Shown here: positions 32,418 through 44,949 of the stretch, in pieces
How positions within the stretch are numbered: position 1 is the first letter of the stretch
How the letters are laid out: every line of letters starts with the position of its first letter
Assembly (NCBI RefSeq): GCF_945859705.1
Contig: NC_079138.1
Location: forward strand, 9,111,328 to 9,175,327
From: Episyrphus balteatus
Taxonomy: Eukaryota > Arthropoda > Insecta > Diptera > Syrphidae
DNA length: 64,000 nt
Direction of reading: 5' to 3'
Position numbers and translations under genes: made by a program
Notes under the pieces: generated by a model
Seen by the model: the letters and a program-made list of their open reading frames with translations, nothing else
What the model was told of the DNA's origin: nothing
The model's database searches: none

Positions 32418-33897
32418 CGTCGCTATGCTGCCAAAACGCACTAAGTCATATTTTAAGGATTTTTAGATTTAAATGCAAAACGGTTCAGAATGATGATATC
32501 GATCTAGTAAAATACCACACTAAGAAATATTTGGCGTACTTTATGAATTATTTGAGGTATATTTTTGCACGAAGTCAGAAAAAATAACTTTAATACAGGC
32601 ACAACGCACTAAGTTGACTTAGTGCTTTTTACCTGTAACGCAAAAAAAATTAAATCAGTACCAGTTTATAGCAAGAGAAAGCATTAATGAGACTTAGTGC
32701 ATTTTTCCTGTCTTCAAAACAACATTTTTAAATTTGAAAAATGACTTACAAAGTATCTTGTGAGGTAAATGTAAGAAAAAAGCGGTCAAATGTAAATAGA
32801 TTTATACAAATTATAAGTTTATCAGCAAGTAAAAACGACTTGAATTTTCTATATGAATCTTAATAACCTTTTAAAAATGAATTAGAATTCTCGTTCTTAA
32901 CTGGCTTCAAATTAAATGTTTTCGATACGAAAAAAATAAACCGGGAATACTTCAAACTTAATATGAATTTGACCACAATTTTCGAAACTTGAACGTTTTT
33001 TAGAATTTTCGAAGAGGGAGAAATACTGTTCCTAATTATCTGCCGGTAAAAAAATGGCCAAGACTGTACAGGGTGCACCGAACCTCTTAAATTAGCACAA
33101 CTAGGAGAAAGACCTGATTGATATATGAGGTGTTCAGAGTAATAATGGGTTAAGTCCATTTGAAATTTGTGCATTATTTTGAACTTTGAAAAGCCTTTTC
33201 TCAAGAACTAAAGGAACTTTTGAAATAAAGGTTTCACAGATTTCTTTCTTGTATATTATTTTATATAGAACAAAACCCTTAATATTAAAGACCTTTAAAA
33301 ATCCGACTTATGTATAGAGAAGTGGACTTCACCCTTTAATATTCTGAACGCCTCATTTGTAAGAAAGGTGTTATTCCTGAAATTTTTCATTCTTGGTTTT
33401 CATCATTACCATCAAAATGTTAGACAAAAGATTTCCTTCCAGAACTAGATGTATTAGATGAAAGAGATTATTTTAAATTGCTTTCATTTTTAAAGCCTTC
33501 TTTTAATAGTTACTTGTTTTTAATTCTTCTACGTTGTAAAATTTCTGATTTAACTAGGTATAATTGAGATTTTGTCTTTACTTTTGTGCTATAATGTTGT
33601 TTCCTTTAACTTCATATGCCAGAAAAGTATTCATTACGAACAAATAATTGCAAATCATTACAGGTAAAAGGCGCTAAGTCATGGCTTTTTCTACTTTTGT
33701 TCACATAATTATCATTTTTGCTATTCAAAAACCAAAAAAGTTTTTGGAAACTAATGTCAAAATGTTGAGTTTGTGTTTAAAGTGATTATCTGACATATAA
33801 CAGTTAACATTGAATTTTCACAAGAGAAATAATCTTAAAAATCGATTTACTCAAAACTATGTTTTTTGACTTAGTGCGTTTTGGCAGCATAGCGACG
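32418..33897. mobile_element. 1.48-kb DNA element with about 31-bp perfect TIRs
   Basis: The ends cgtcgctatgctgccaaaac (32418) and its exact complement (ending 33897) match over about 31 bases and are bordered by atat on both sides. Internal copies of a cactaagtca-like word occur near 32592, 32690 and 33672, consistent with subterminal binding sites. No transposase ORF. The superfamily is unknown to me. Confidence 0.75.
33126..33355. mobile_element. TA-type MITE nested in the 1.48-kb element
   Basis: 230 bp with ends tgaggtgttcagagtaataa and the complement of ttctgaacgcctca; the same family as 42270-42924. Left TA at 33124-33125; the right side has tt. Confidence 0.65.
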
Positions 33898-35211
33898 ATA
33901 TTCCTTATACCAGGTTGTAAAACTTTGTGTATTTGGATTTTTTTTATTTTTTTGTTTCTTTCTTTTTTTTTTTTGTTTTTTTTTGTTTAATTATTTAATT
34001 AATTTTATTTCATAAAAATAATTATGGTGAGGAGGTGCATCATGGGTTGTAGAACATAACAACCACTTATATTTTGCTCTTGACGACAACAGGTATGAAA
34101 ATTTATTAAATATCCTCCCAAATTAAAAAATAATATTGAAAAGTTGACTGTAAGCAGGACATATAATCTTATTCCCTACTTTTTTCTATGCGCAAACTAT
34201 CACATAACGTTTTATGTAGTACTTAGAGCAATTTGCTGAATCGAAACTTAAATAATTTATGTTGAACATAAACTCTTATTCCCTATTTTTGTCCTCTGCG
34301 TAAATTGTCACATAAGGATTTATGTAGAACTTAAATGCTTAAGCTTCGATTCAGCAAATGGGTCTTAAATCCTTAAGTTTCGTTTCAGTAAACAGCTCTA
34401 AGAAACAAATAACGTTTTAAAATACTACATTTCAATATTTATCAACAATCGTAATATTTATAAATTATGTATTAATAATTTGATCATTCTGCACTGTGAA
34501 AACATTTTTTTTACTAAGTTATAAGATATCGAATCAAAAATTTTATCAATTATTGATTGATGGAAATACAAGTGCAGTTTTGTCATGTGTTTAAGGTCAG
34601 TTTTCTTTTTGCATTATCATTTACAACTGTACTGGGTTAATATTCACATGCAATACTACTTTTAACAACTAAACTGCCCCCATAGAAACTTATTATAAAA
34701 CCTTATACGTCCAGCATTATTCTCATCTCATCGACTCAACGTCCCATGAAGCACATTGGATTCATATAACTTATTTTTTCCCTCATATATGAGTCCCATG
34801 AATCATATATGATACAAACTGTCCCCATACAAACTCCTTCAAATTCATCTCTACGTCCAGTACTTTTTTTTCAATTGCACACTTTTCAAATGCAATTAGA
34901 ATTGATTTCTTACCTGAGAGATTAGTAAGTGTTGTTAAAAAAAGGGTTTAGTTTTGTGCTCATATTATAACTCATGGAAGTGTGATATTTGATTTTTATC
35001 GCCAGTGTACCCATAAAATAATTCATTTTTTTTTTTTTCAAGTCTTAAAATAAAATAAAACGAAAACTTACGCTTAAAACAAGAATACAAACATTTAACA
35101 ACAACAAAAATCAAAAGAAAATTGAATCCTGCTAAACAATTAAGTTTTTGACTTAAATTTAAAGCACGTTATCGCGATTTTATCGCGAAAAATTTGAGAC
35201 GGTTCTCAACC
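33898..35211. other. Non-coding AT-rich sequence
   Basis: No gene. Bases about 34215-34400 hold an imperfect inverted repeat (cttaagcttcgattcagcaaa against tttgctgaatcgaaactta), probably another small foldback. Confidence 0.4.
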
Positions 35212-35215
35212 TTAA

Positions 35216-35505
35216 CCCTTTCGAACCCAAGCTATGAAAATCAATATTTAAAAAGTTTTTTTTCAGTAATATCGTTTCAAAAACATCACAACTAAGAAAT
35301 ATGAATAGCAAAAAGTTATGTTCCAAAATAATAAATATCAAAACTAATTTGTTACTCTCATGTTACATGTAAGTAACATGCACTGCCTATGACCACCAAC
35401 AAAAGTCGGACTTTTTATAGAACAATAATATATGCTACTTTTTCTAAGCCAAAAAGCAAAACACTTTCTGGATTAACTTTTTTTATATCTTTTTTTTCAA
35501 AATGG
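35216..35505. mobile_element. piggyBac-type MITE end
   Basis: ccctttcgaacccaagc directly after ttaa (35212-35215), and the next 280 bases are an inverted, diverged copy of 40823 down to about 40530. The opposite end was not found, so the copy is truncated or interrupted. Confidence 0.6.
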
Positions 35506-35560
35506 CGATAGGACCAAACGATAGAGAAAAAAAAAACTAACTAAAGTCCAATAAAAATCA

Positions 35561-36549
35561 GAAACAAAAGCACATTATAATGTCCTATACCTTTTTGGAA
35601 AGCTAAAATATACTCCTTGAATTTGATGATTATTTGAAGTTGATTGAGTAAATAGTTTTTGAGAAATTTAATTTCAAAGTCAAAATTAAAAAAAAAAAAT
35701 AATTTTTTGTATTTAAGTTAATTTTTTTTTTAATTTGAATTACAAGGTACAAGTTTTTTTCAAAATTGAATGTTCTATTTAGTTCTTAGTGAAATCCTTA
35801 AAAATAGATGCAAAAAACTATTCTAGTTTTTCAAAAATGGGAAAAAAGATAGGCACTTTTATATTTGTTTTATTTGTTCCTAAGGAAAAATTTGTATAAT
35901 GGTTATGTAACGAACAGATTTGTAAGTTCTAATCACACTTAGTGTAACTCAGAATCAACCCCAAGAACGAAGTGGTATTTTGGCTCCTTTTTTGAGGTTT
36001 TTTGTTCATTTTTGCTGTTTTTTTTAATGTTTTTTGTTGCCATTTTTAGAGTTCTGTATTTTTTTTTTTTTTTTCATTTTTATATTTTTTTAAGTTATTT
36101 TTATTACGTTCTGAGTATTTCAGGACTATTTTTGAAAGGTAAGAGTTATAATGTTACGTATAACCGAAAAATATCCCACATAACATAGATTTCAGGACAG
36201 CTAAGGTCCTCAGGGACCACAAAACCTTTTCTCGATTTTCATCGTGAGAGCCATTTTTCATGAATCCATGAAAAATATACATTTTTCCTTAAATCTCAAA
36301 AACTGAGATACTTTTAAACATGCGGTTTTTTGTTTTTGACTTAAAATCAATGAGAGCATTGATTTGTAAAAAAAAAACTTTATCCTTTATTAAAAACAAT
36401 TGAATAAAATAAACTGAAAGAAAATAATAACTTTTAAATTAAATTTCTCAAAAACTATTTACTCAATCAACTTCATATAAACATCAAATTCAAGGAGTAT
36501 GCTTTAGCTTTTCAAAAAGGTATAGGACATTATAATGTGCTTTTGTTTT
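35561..36549. repeat. Inverted repeat, arms of about 118 bp
   Basis: Bases 35561-35678 and 36431-36549 are inverted copies (cacattataatgtcctatacc against its complement). The 750-base centre has no ORF. Likely a foldback-type element. Confidence 0.6.
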
Positions 36550-37502
36550 TATTTTAAATTTTTTTCCCAAATGCCCTCCCGCGTGTATATATGTAAAATG
36601 CCTGTAACTCAAAAAAGGGATCAGGTACGATTTTGAAATTTATAAATTTGCAATCCTGAGATCATTTCGAACAAATCTGCATCATTACTTTTGGAGTCCA
36701 TTTTTTTAAAACCTGCTGCGTTTTCAAGACCACCGTGAACAGCATAATGCAAAAAAGAAATCTGCCAGATGACATGGATAAAATATACAAAATTTTGAAA
36801 AGGTGGTTCGTAACTAACCACCAAGAAAAGAGTTTAATGGCGTTTTTAATTGGCAATCTGGAAGGAAAAAAAAGCAATCTGGGCAAAACTTACAGTTCTG
36901 ATTCTGAAAAGAGAATTTCTCTTCTGGTTTTAAAAACAGAAGCAGAATCACTCACACATTCATAGATTTAAATGTCAGCAGTACAAAATGTTTGCAGCAC
37001 AAACACAAATGAAATTTGGCGCGAATACACATATATGTGAAACATGTTAAACTCAAACAACACATTTACACCAAACTTCAGATTCTTCGGAATAAAAAAA
37101 AACTGTTCAATTGGGATTCCGAATCGAAGAACAATTCCGGATTGCCAATTAAAAACGCCATAATTATCTTTTACACAAATCCAAGTACGCCATTTTTATT
37201 TGTCTATGAAAAGGAAATTAAAACAAAAAATTTGAAAATCGGCAGAGCCGTTTTTGTAAAAAAATTACTTTTCTATTTCCGTTATATGGCAGGTATTCCC
37301 CTCTAGGGAATCACCTAAAACTGAAAACTACCAAGTTTGAAGAAAATCGCTCTACTAGTTTAGGCTGCAGCTTGAAATGCATACAGACAGACAGAATGGC
37401 GGGACCCACTTTTTTGGCATTCTCCATTAATGTAATGTCATGTCTGATTGTTATCTCGAGTTTGATTTTTTTACGAATCCTAAACTTGCCCTATAGTACC
37501 TA
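36550..37502. other. Non-coding sequence with a small inverted repeat
   Basis: Bases 36836-36858 and 37140-37161 are inverted copies of aatggcgtttttaattggca. No convincing coding sequence. Confidence 0.4.
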
Positions 37503-38037
37503 TAGGGTTGCCAACCGTACTCTAAAAAAGAGTATTGTACTCTATTTCACGTATGTGTACTCTATAATCTATAACTCTGATAGAGTACGTCAAAATACTC
37601 TATTTTACTTAAAGCTGAGTGTAATACACACATAAACTAAGCATCTTAACGTTTACAAATTGGTGGATAACTTTCATATTTCTAAAGATAGAATTGAATG
37701 AAAAAAAATCGAGGCTTAAAATATTCGACCTTATAATTTCTAAATTTGAACAATTGTAATTTAGAGAGTACAAAACACTATAATTTGTGTCGTTGTTTTA
37801 GTACGACCTATTTGTTTTGTTTGTTTCTTAGTCAAACTTAAAATTTAATTTTTTTACTAAAATTTAAATTTTTTGTATTCAAATTTTGTTCTCTATTTTA
37901 CTTTGTTTTGTTAAGACCTTAAAATACATTTTCAAGACTTGAAATAAATGGTACTCTTCGTTTTTCAAATGTACTCTTTTTTTTCATCTCTGAAATCAAA
38001 TATACTCTATTCCTTCTTAAAAAAGTTGGCAACCCTA
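37503..38037. mobile_element. hAT-type MITE
   Basis: 535 bp with ends tagggttgccaac and gttggcaaccct(a), and an 8-bp duplication agtaccta at 37495-37502 and 38038-38045. Ends and duplication length fit hAT. Confidence 0.85.
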
Positions 38038-39989
38038 AGTACCTATGCATATCGCAAATAAAAAATATGCCTAATTCTGTCTATATGTACTTTTATAAGA
38101 TTTATGAAAAATTTATTTTTACGAACAGAAGAGAAATTTGGCTCAACGATGAAGAAGCTTTTCAATGGCGAGATCAGGAAATCGGTGTCCAGATGGGACT
38201 CAGGAACAAAATGAAGATAGAAATGAGGAAATATTGACAGATGAAGAATTCATAGGTATTTAATTATCTACTAACTGATAAAAAAAATGTATGTATATAA
38301 ATGGTAAAATTGTTATTTTTTCAGGAGTTAATTTGGACGATGATTCAATAGAAGAAAAAATCGATGTCGTATCAATCCAAGATAATCGAAACATACTTGT
38401 TAGTGATGTAAGTAATGTTTTCGCAACAACTAAATCACATCTTAGAAACAATACCGAAGAGACAGAATCACTTAACGCAAGATTAAGGGCTTATCAAAAC
38501 AGGATTTTAGCTTACAAAAACAGTATAGAAACTCTTGAAACAACCATTAAGGATAAAAATATAATCATATCTTTTTTAGAAAAGCAGGTTGAAAACCTTT
38601 GTACAAAATTGGAAGAAGTTAGAATTAATTTTGAAACTAATTTGAAAGAAAGTCTGTCCAGTGGACTGCACGATATTGTGTCAAACTGTAGAAAAAATTC
38701 AAAAATTTCGCCAAAAGGCCGTAGATACTCCCGAGAAATGAAATTACTGTCACTTTCAATAAAATTCATTTCACCAGTAACTTAAAGGCTAATGTCACCA
38801 ATTTTAGGATTGCCAACAGAAAGAACTCTACGTACTTTTACATCTGATTGGCCAAATCAACCTGGAAATATTGATTTCAATATGAAAAGCTTAGAGCTTA
38901 AAATGAGCCAGGCTCCTGACATGTTTATGTGTTGTTCTATTGCGATGGACGAAATGTCCTTAAAAACGCACCTAGACTATTGTAGGAAAAGTGATAGGAT
39001 AATAGAATTCGAAGACTATGGTTCTGATGAGTACAGAACAGCATATCCCGCCACAAATGTTTTAGTTTTAATGGTCCAAGATATTGCAAAACGGTGGAAA
39101 CACCCACTTGCATACTATTTTGTTAGATCCTCTTGTTCTCGGGGCATGCTGAAGATACTTTTATTTAAATTAATCCCAATGCATATAGTAACTGACCAAG
39201 GAGCAAATTTTCGGGGCCTTCATGGAGAACTTGGTGTCAGTATAAGCAGGCCATACTTCGAGTTTGGAGAGGAAGAGACAGATAAACAAAAATTTTTTTG
39301 TTTTTACGATGTTCCCCATTTAATAAAAAGTGCCAGAAACTCTCTCTCTGTAAATAACATGTCGTTTAACACTTCAAGTGGAAATTTAATAGCAACTTGG
39401 GAGGATATCAAAAGTTTTCATAGGATAGATTCGAGTTTAGCTTTACGTTAAGCCCCTAAGCTGACTGCTCAGCACATAGAACCGTCCAAATTTCAAAAAA
39501 TTAAAGTTCGTTACGCCACGCAAGTCTTGAGCAATACTGTGTCTTCTGCACTTTTCACCCACTACAGTACTGGGGAAGGCTCAAAAACTATGAATGGCAC
39601 TGCAGAACTAATTATATTCTTTAACAATTTGTTTGACGTTTTAATTCTTCCTCTCGCTCTAATGGCAATAAATACCAAACAAAATTTAGTTGTAACGACG
39701 ACCAATTTTCATTTCTGCAGGAAGCAACAACTTTTCTTAATTCTATCAAGGTAATCGGCTTGGATGGTACAATTATTACAAATAAGTTCAGTTTTATTAA
39801 GGGTTGGCAACTTAACGTTACCTCTCTTACATGCATGTGGGAACACCTAAAATCATGCAACTTCAGTTATCTCTACACTAGGCATCTAAATCAGGACTGT
39901 TTGGAGCATTTTTTCGGCGAAGTTCGAAGCTCGAACTCAAGGCCAACACCTTTCAATTTTCCAAAAGCTTTGGGGTCTTAGGTACTTAG

Positions 39990-40273
39990 CCCTCTGTCGG
40001 CACACGGGTGCGAATTTTGCAGGACAAAAATAAAAAAATTACGATTTTTCAAAAAAGTGTTCACAAAAAAGTCTCTTTATAAGGGTGAAAATATTTTTTT
40101 TTTGGAATTGTGAATACAATATTCGAATTCCTCGGAATATTCTACATCAATTTTATACTTGATTCTCTATAAAATATTGTGACCGAAAAAGTTTTAGCGA
40201 CATGAAAAAGTATAAACCAAATTCGCACCCGTGTGCCTATCACGTCACAAAAAAGAGGTGTGCCTACAGAGGG
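39990..40273. mobile_element. piggyBac-type MITE inside the P-type gene
   Basis: Ends ccctctgt and acagaggg; inside them gcacacgggtgcgaattt and its complement. Right flank TTAA (40274-40277); the left flank ttag is probably a mutated TTAA. Confidence 0.65.
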
Positions 40274-40277
40274 TTAA

Positions 40278-40823
40278 CCCTTTCGGACCCAGCGTTACTC
40301 TCATGTAATATATTTTTAAAAATTCGTAAAAAATATTCCATTACACATTTTTTTTTAGGTTTCGATGGCTCATTTGAAAAATAATGATGCCTAGTTACTG
40401 GATTATTACAAAAATTTAGTCAAATGTCATACCTTCAATTTTTTTTTATCGAAAAAGCAACTGAATTTCACATTTTTTCTTTTTTTTTGCAAAAAAAAAT
40501 TTTTTTTGATATATGGTCATAATTTTGAAAAAAAGATATAAAAAAATTTAATCCAGAAAATGTTTTGCTTTTTGGCTTAGAAGAAGCAGCATATATTATT
40601 GTTCTATAAAAAGTTATTTTCTCAGTTGTCCGACTTTTTTTGGTGGCCATAGGCAGTGCATGTTACTTACATGTAACATAAGAGTAACACATTAGTTTTG
40701 CTATTTATTATTTTGGAACATAACTTTTTGCTATTCATATTTCTTAGTTGTGATGTTTTTGATACGATAATACTGAAAAAAAAATTTTTTAATATTGATT
40801 TTCATAGCTTGGGTTCGAAAGGG
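40278..40823. mobile_element. piggyBac-type MITE inside the P-type gene
   Basis: 546 bp, ends ccctttcggaccc and gggttcgaaaggg, flanked by TTAA at 40274-40277 and 40824-40827. The left TTAA is shared with the neighbouring element. Related in inverted orientation to 35216-35505. Confidence 0.85.
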
Positions 40824-41405
40824 TTAAAAGTCGTGCAATCAGGAAATTGTGAGGAATTAGATTTTATTGAGTTAAAAGACACTTTTGTAAGCCAGAGTTT
40901 AGATAGACAGGTTTGTGTGGCATCAAACCGACAGCCTATATGTAGCGTTCCAGTCAATTTAAACGATGACAGTTTAACTGATTTTCTCAAAGCAAAAAGT
41001 TTTGCTTATGTCTGTGGTTGGCTGTTCCGAAAATGCTACGAAAGCTATAGTTGCGAATTGCCATTGCCAACTTTCAATAATTCTGATCCCGAAATGGGCT
41101 TAATTTTTTTAGGTTTCAAGCAGTTCGATAACTGCCAACTTCTCGCGCCACCAAAAAACTTCGTGCAATACGTTCAGGATTTAGAAAACCAATTTTGCAA
41201 TATATTCGGCACAATTTCTCACCAAAATAATGTTCTTCACCTCTTGTATGATAGGTTGAACACAACGCATAACTTTGTTTGCTGTGATAATTTCATTTTT
41301 AGGTTTTATATTAGGGTTAGAATTCTATTTGTTCTAAGATTTTGGAATCAAGCAGTGTCAGATAAAAAGTCTAGGGATAAGTTACTTAGGGTTAGCCACC
41401 TTTAG

Positions 41406-42269
41406 GAGAGCAGGATAGGGTTTTAAATAAAACACATATGTAGATTCAAATATTTTTTAGTCAAATTTTAATCCTTTTTCTTATTCCAGGATGGGTCCAA
41501 TAGGCCTACAGGGGAAACCGAACACCTGAAATAAAAGCGCCAAAATGCTTACCTCTTTACTTAATATCATCCTCTATGATAATATTAAGTTTAAGGTGGT
41601 GTGGAAATGCATTGAAATATTTTTGTTATAATTTCACTACTAGTTTTTTTTTTTACAGAAAAAAACAAATGTAATAGAAAATCTCATTACATTGGATTTC
41701 GTTAAGATTTGCAAAAAGCAAAAGGAGATTTTTTAACGGTGATTATTTTATAAGTTTTATTACTATCTTATTTTTATAAATCTTTTCGTATTGCGATTTA
41801 CAACTATTAATCGATAGTTAATAAATACTGAAATTTAGGATTTTAATACGTAGGGAAACGAATGTTATTAAGTCTTACATTTATACAAATGGATAAAATG
41901 CATTTTTGCATTTAAAACTTTATAAAGATTGTCTAAATGTTATATCTTTAATGTGTATTTTAGGTGGAAAATATGATTTTCCCTGAGTTTGAAGACCTTT
42001 ATCTTGAATATCCAACCACTAGAACCCAAACTATAAGCTTTTTATAACGACAGTTTCGAGAATATATTCATAGACACGGTCTAAGCTGCTTCTAAGAAAG
42101 ACTGGAGTTTATCATATTCAATAAACATTGTATAAACCCCAGTCTAAGATAAACAGGGGTCTAAATACGACTATGTCGTGATATATGCCCCAATGAAATT
42201 TTCACCACTACCATCTACCAAGCGATGAATTGTCCCAATGGATAAATGCTGCATTTCAAAATAAACATA
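41406..42269. other. Non-coding AT-rich sequence
   Basis: No gene seen. A short palindrome around 41562-41600 (cttaatatcat/atgataatattaag). Confidence 0.4.
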
Positions 42270-42924
42270 TGAGGCGTTCAGAGTAATAATGGATCAAGTC
42301 CACTTCCCTGCATGTTGGATGTTTTAAGATCTTTAAAATTAAGTTTTTCGTTTTATCTTAGGGCTCTGTTATACCTAGCTATCAGTAAAATCAATCAGTA
42401 AAAATTTTGTTTGAATACTTTAAACTTTTATTTTGAGCAAAATATTGATGAAAAAGGTTGGGAGCTTATTTAACTATTTTTTTTTTTTTCAAAAAGAAGC
42501 AATGCATTTTGTGTTAAATTTTATTCACAAATCCATTTTATAAATTTTACTGTTCAGTTAAATGAAATTTCATCAGTAAAATTTATTAAATGAATTTGTG
42601 ACTAAAATAAAACACCAAATGCATTGCTTCTTTTTCAAAAAGTTAATGAGAATGTGTTTTTAATTTATTTCATCCATATTTTGCATAAATTAGAGTTTAA
42701 AAGTAATCGAAATAGCAAAACAGAATTTTGACTGATCGATTTTACTGATAGCTATAATTGGGCCCTTAAATAGAATGAAAGAAAGAAATTCTGGAGGTAC
42801 AGTTCTATTGATCTGTGAATTTTTTTTTTAAAGTCACTTTAGTTCCTGAGACAGAGCTTCTTAAAGTTCTGAATAATGCACAAATTTCAAATGGACTTGA
42901 CCCATTATTATTCTCAACGCCTCA
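42270..42924. mobile_element. TA-type MITE
   Basis: Ends tgaggcgttcagagtaataa and the complement of ttctcaacgcctca, flanked by TA on both sides (42268-42269 and 42925-42926). Same family as 33126-33355, enlarged by the element at 42361. Confidence 0.7.
42361..42765. mobile_element. Harbinger-type MITE nested in the TA-type MITE
   Basis: 405 bp, ends gggctctgttatac and the complement of gctataattgggccc, then shared cagtaaaatc; 3-bp duplication tta at 42358-42360 and 42766-42768, as in PIF/Harbinger. Confidence 0.75.
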
Positions 42925-43090
42925 TATGTAAACATTCATAATACATGGCTTCAAAGTATTTTAATTATTTTTTAACCAAATTGTATTTACTTACTTAGCA
43001 AACAGTATCCCTTAAGTTGCAAATTAATCCAGCTCCAGACACCTTCAATTCCAAAGGGTAAAATTTCTGCGGATATCTGATCTTTCTACA

Positions 43091-43186
43091 GGATTTCTTA
43101 AGAATTCGCTGACTGAGAAGTATAATTTTTATGTCTGCAAAACATAGAACATTATAGTTCTCAGCCAGCGAATTGTTAAGAAATCC
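43091..43186. repeat. 96-bp near-perfect hairpin
   Basis: ggatttcttaagaattcgct pairs with agcgaattgttaagaaatcc at the other end, and the pairing continues inward with ctgagaa/ttctcag and beyond. A long single stem; either a tiny MITE or a structured transcript. Confidence 0.6.
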
Positions 43187-43775
43187 TTGCTATGTGATAT
43201 TGCGTTGAAAAGAATTGCTTTTAGCATTCATCTTTTAGCGTTCACCTTTTGGCATTCACCTTTTCTACGTTTTTATTCAAAGGTCGGATGGTCGAGTCAG
43301 TAATCTTGTCAGACAGCAAAAATTCATAAACTTTCAAGATTATTTTAAATTTGTTTCATGTCGCACAAAAAGCAAAAACTACAATGACACATTGGGAGCT
43401 TTCACTAATCTAGTGACAGTCGAAATTCAACTAGCTTTTGAAAATCGAAATTGCACTACATAGCTGTGAAAACTTAAGTGTCATTTTTGACTGATGTAAG
43501 CAATAGGGGGGTTCACATTGACCAACTTACCGGACAGACCGATTGTCATTTGGCCTGGGCCCTATTTCATAGATCATACATCACATACATTACATACATC
43601 ATACATCAAAATTGTTTTCATACATCACATACATTTTTCTGTTTCATAGATTTGACTGGAAGGAATGTATAAAATTTATTTTGATGTATGTGATGTATTT
43701 ATTTTGACATTTCACTCCCATCAATTTTGACATTAGTATTTGTTGGATGAAAATTTTTATTTCTTTTAATTTAAA

Positions 43776-44897
43776 ATGGATGTAATTTTTAACAACGAAG
43801 ACTTGGTATTTGATGGAGACAATTTATTACAAATTCGAAGAAGAAGACGGTCACGTGTATTTGCGGAAAGGATAAATTTCAATTTACAAGATCCGTATTT
43901 TATTGAAAAGTTTAGAATGTCGGTGATGAGTGTTCAATATTTGTTGGAGCGTTTGGGACCTTCAATTGCACATCCAACGAATTGCAATGAAGCGTTGACT
44001 CCCTTGCAACAAATATTGCTCACCCTTCATTGGCTTGGCAGCGGTTGTCAATACCACGGTGTCGGGTCAATGCACGGGGTATCGAAATCTTCTATTTGCC
44101 GGTGTGTAAACCGAGTTTGCACATACATTTCGCAGCAATTATTGGGTAAGTTTATACAAAAATGTTTAAATAATATAATTATTTTTCCTTCTGGCTTTTA
44201 AGGTGAGGAAGTGGTGTGGCCTCAAAATGCCAATGCCGTGGCTGAAGGATTCTTTGCTATAGCAGGAATGCCTCGTATTGCTGGGGCTATCGATGGGACT
44301 TTAATTCCCATTGAAGCCCCATCAGTAAACGAAGAATCGTTTGTGGATCGGAAAGGTTTGCATTCCATAAACGTAATGTTAGTTGCTGGAGCAGACTATC
44401 GCTTCTACGCAATTAATTCCAACTTTCCCGGTTCCGTGCACGACAGTCGAGTGTTACAGTGCAGTCATATGTACAACAAATGGCAGAATGAACTGTGGCG
44501 TCCATTCCCAGGTGCAATTGTTATCGGGGACTCGGCTTATCCATTGAAAAAATGGCTTTTTACTCCAAATATACCAGCTAGTATTGGAGAAGGAAGAGCT
44601 GCAAATATTTTTCTTGCTAAACTGAAAAAGACCCGACAAGTTGTCGAGTGCAGTCTGGGACAGTTGAAGGAAATATTTCCATGTTTAAATGGACTGAGAC
44701 TTAAGACACCAATCAGTTGTGCAATAGTCATCAATGCGTGTGTGACATTGTACAACATTCGAAAGAGAATGTCTCCAGAAATAAATAGTGTCTTTCAAAA
44801 TGATGACAATGATGTCGAAGATTTAGAGATCCATGAGGACCATAATGCAAATGATGCAGTGGAGGATCTACGAAGTTATATAAACTTTTTCAACTAA
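43776..44897 (+). CDS. Harbinger (HARBI1-like) DDE transposase
   Basis: Two exons, 43776-44145 and 44203-44897, with a 57-base intron (gtaagt to ttttaag); 354 aa. The N-terminus has a basic patch (RRRRRSR) and the HARBI1-type segment LTLHWLGSGCQYHGVGSMHGVSKSS (helix-turn-helix-like, given only in part). The catalytic triad is visible: D154 in AIDGT, D233 in GDSAYP and E272 in VECSLGQLK. It would cut and paste the element together with the Myb-like partner. No lesion seen. Confidence 0.92.
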
Positions 44898-44949
44898 CTT
44901 AACTTCTTCGTTTAAATTATTTTTTATTATAACTAAGCAACAAATGTTC

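Larger units (their letters stand above)
38149..41405 (+). pseudogene. P-element-type (THAP9-like) transposase, degenerate
   Basis: A first exon piece joins after a probable intron (38253-38324, gtatttaa to ttttttcag) to a coiled-coil segment, then KGRRYSREMK. After a stop/frameshift at 38783 the catalytic part follows: LPTERTLRTF, MCCSIAMDEMS, IEFEDYG, VTDQGANFR, FYDVPHLIKSARN. There is an in-frame stop at 39449, then TAQHI and LSNTVSSAL, a frameshift near 39640, LYTRHLNQDCLEHFFGEVRS, and finally SFAYVCGWLFRKC. These are the landmarks of P-family transposases in order. Two miniature elements (39990-40273 and 40278-40823) are inserted. No THAP domain is recognisable at the start. Confidence 0.85.

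Noticed and set aside
32860..33204. 114-codon minus-strand frame as the transposase of the 1.48-kb element
   Set aside because: It runs across the end of the nested MITE and has no catalytic motif.
32418..33897. Assignment to the CACTA superfamily because of the cactaag words
   Set aside because: CACTA elements begin with that word at the very ends and make 2-3 bp duplications; here the ends read cgtcgctatg.
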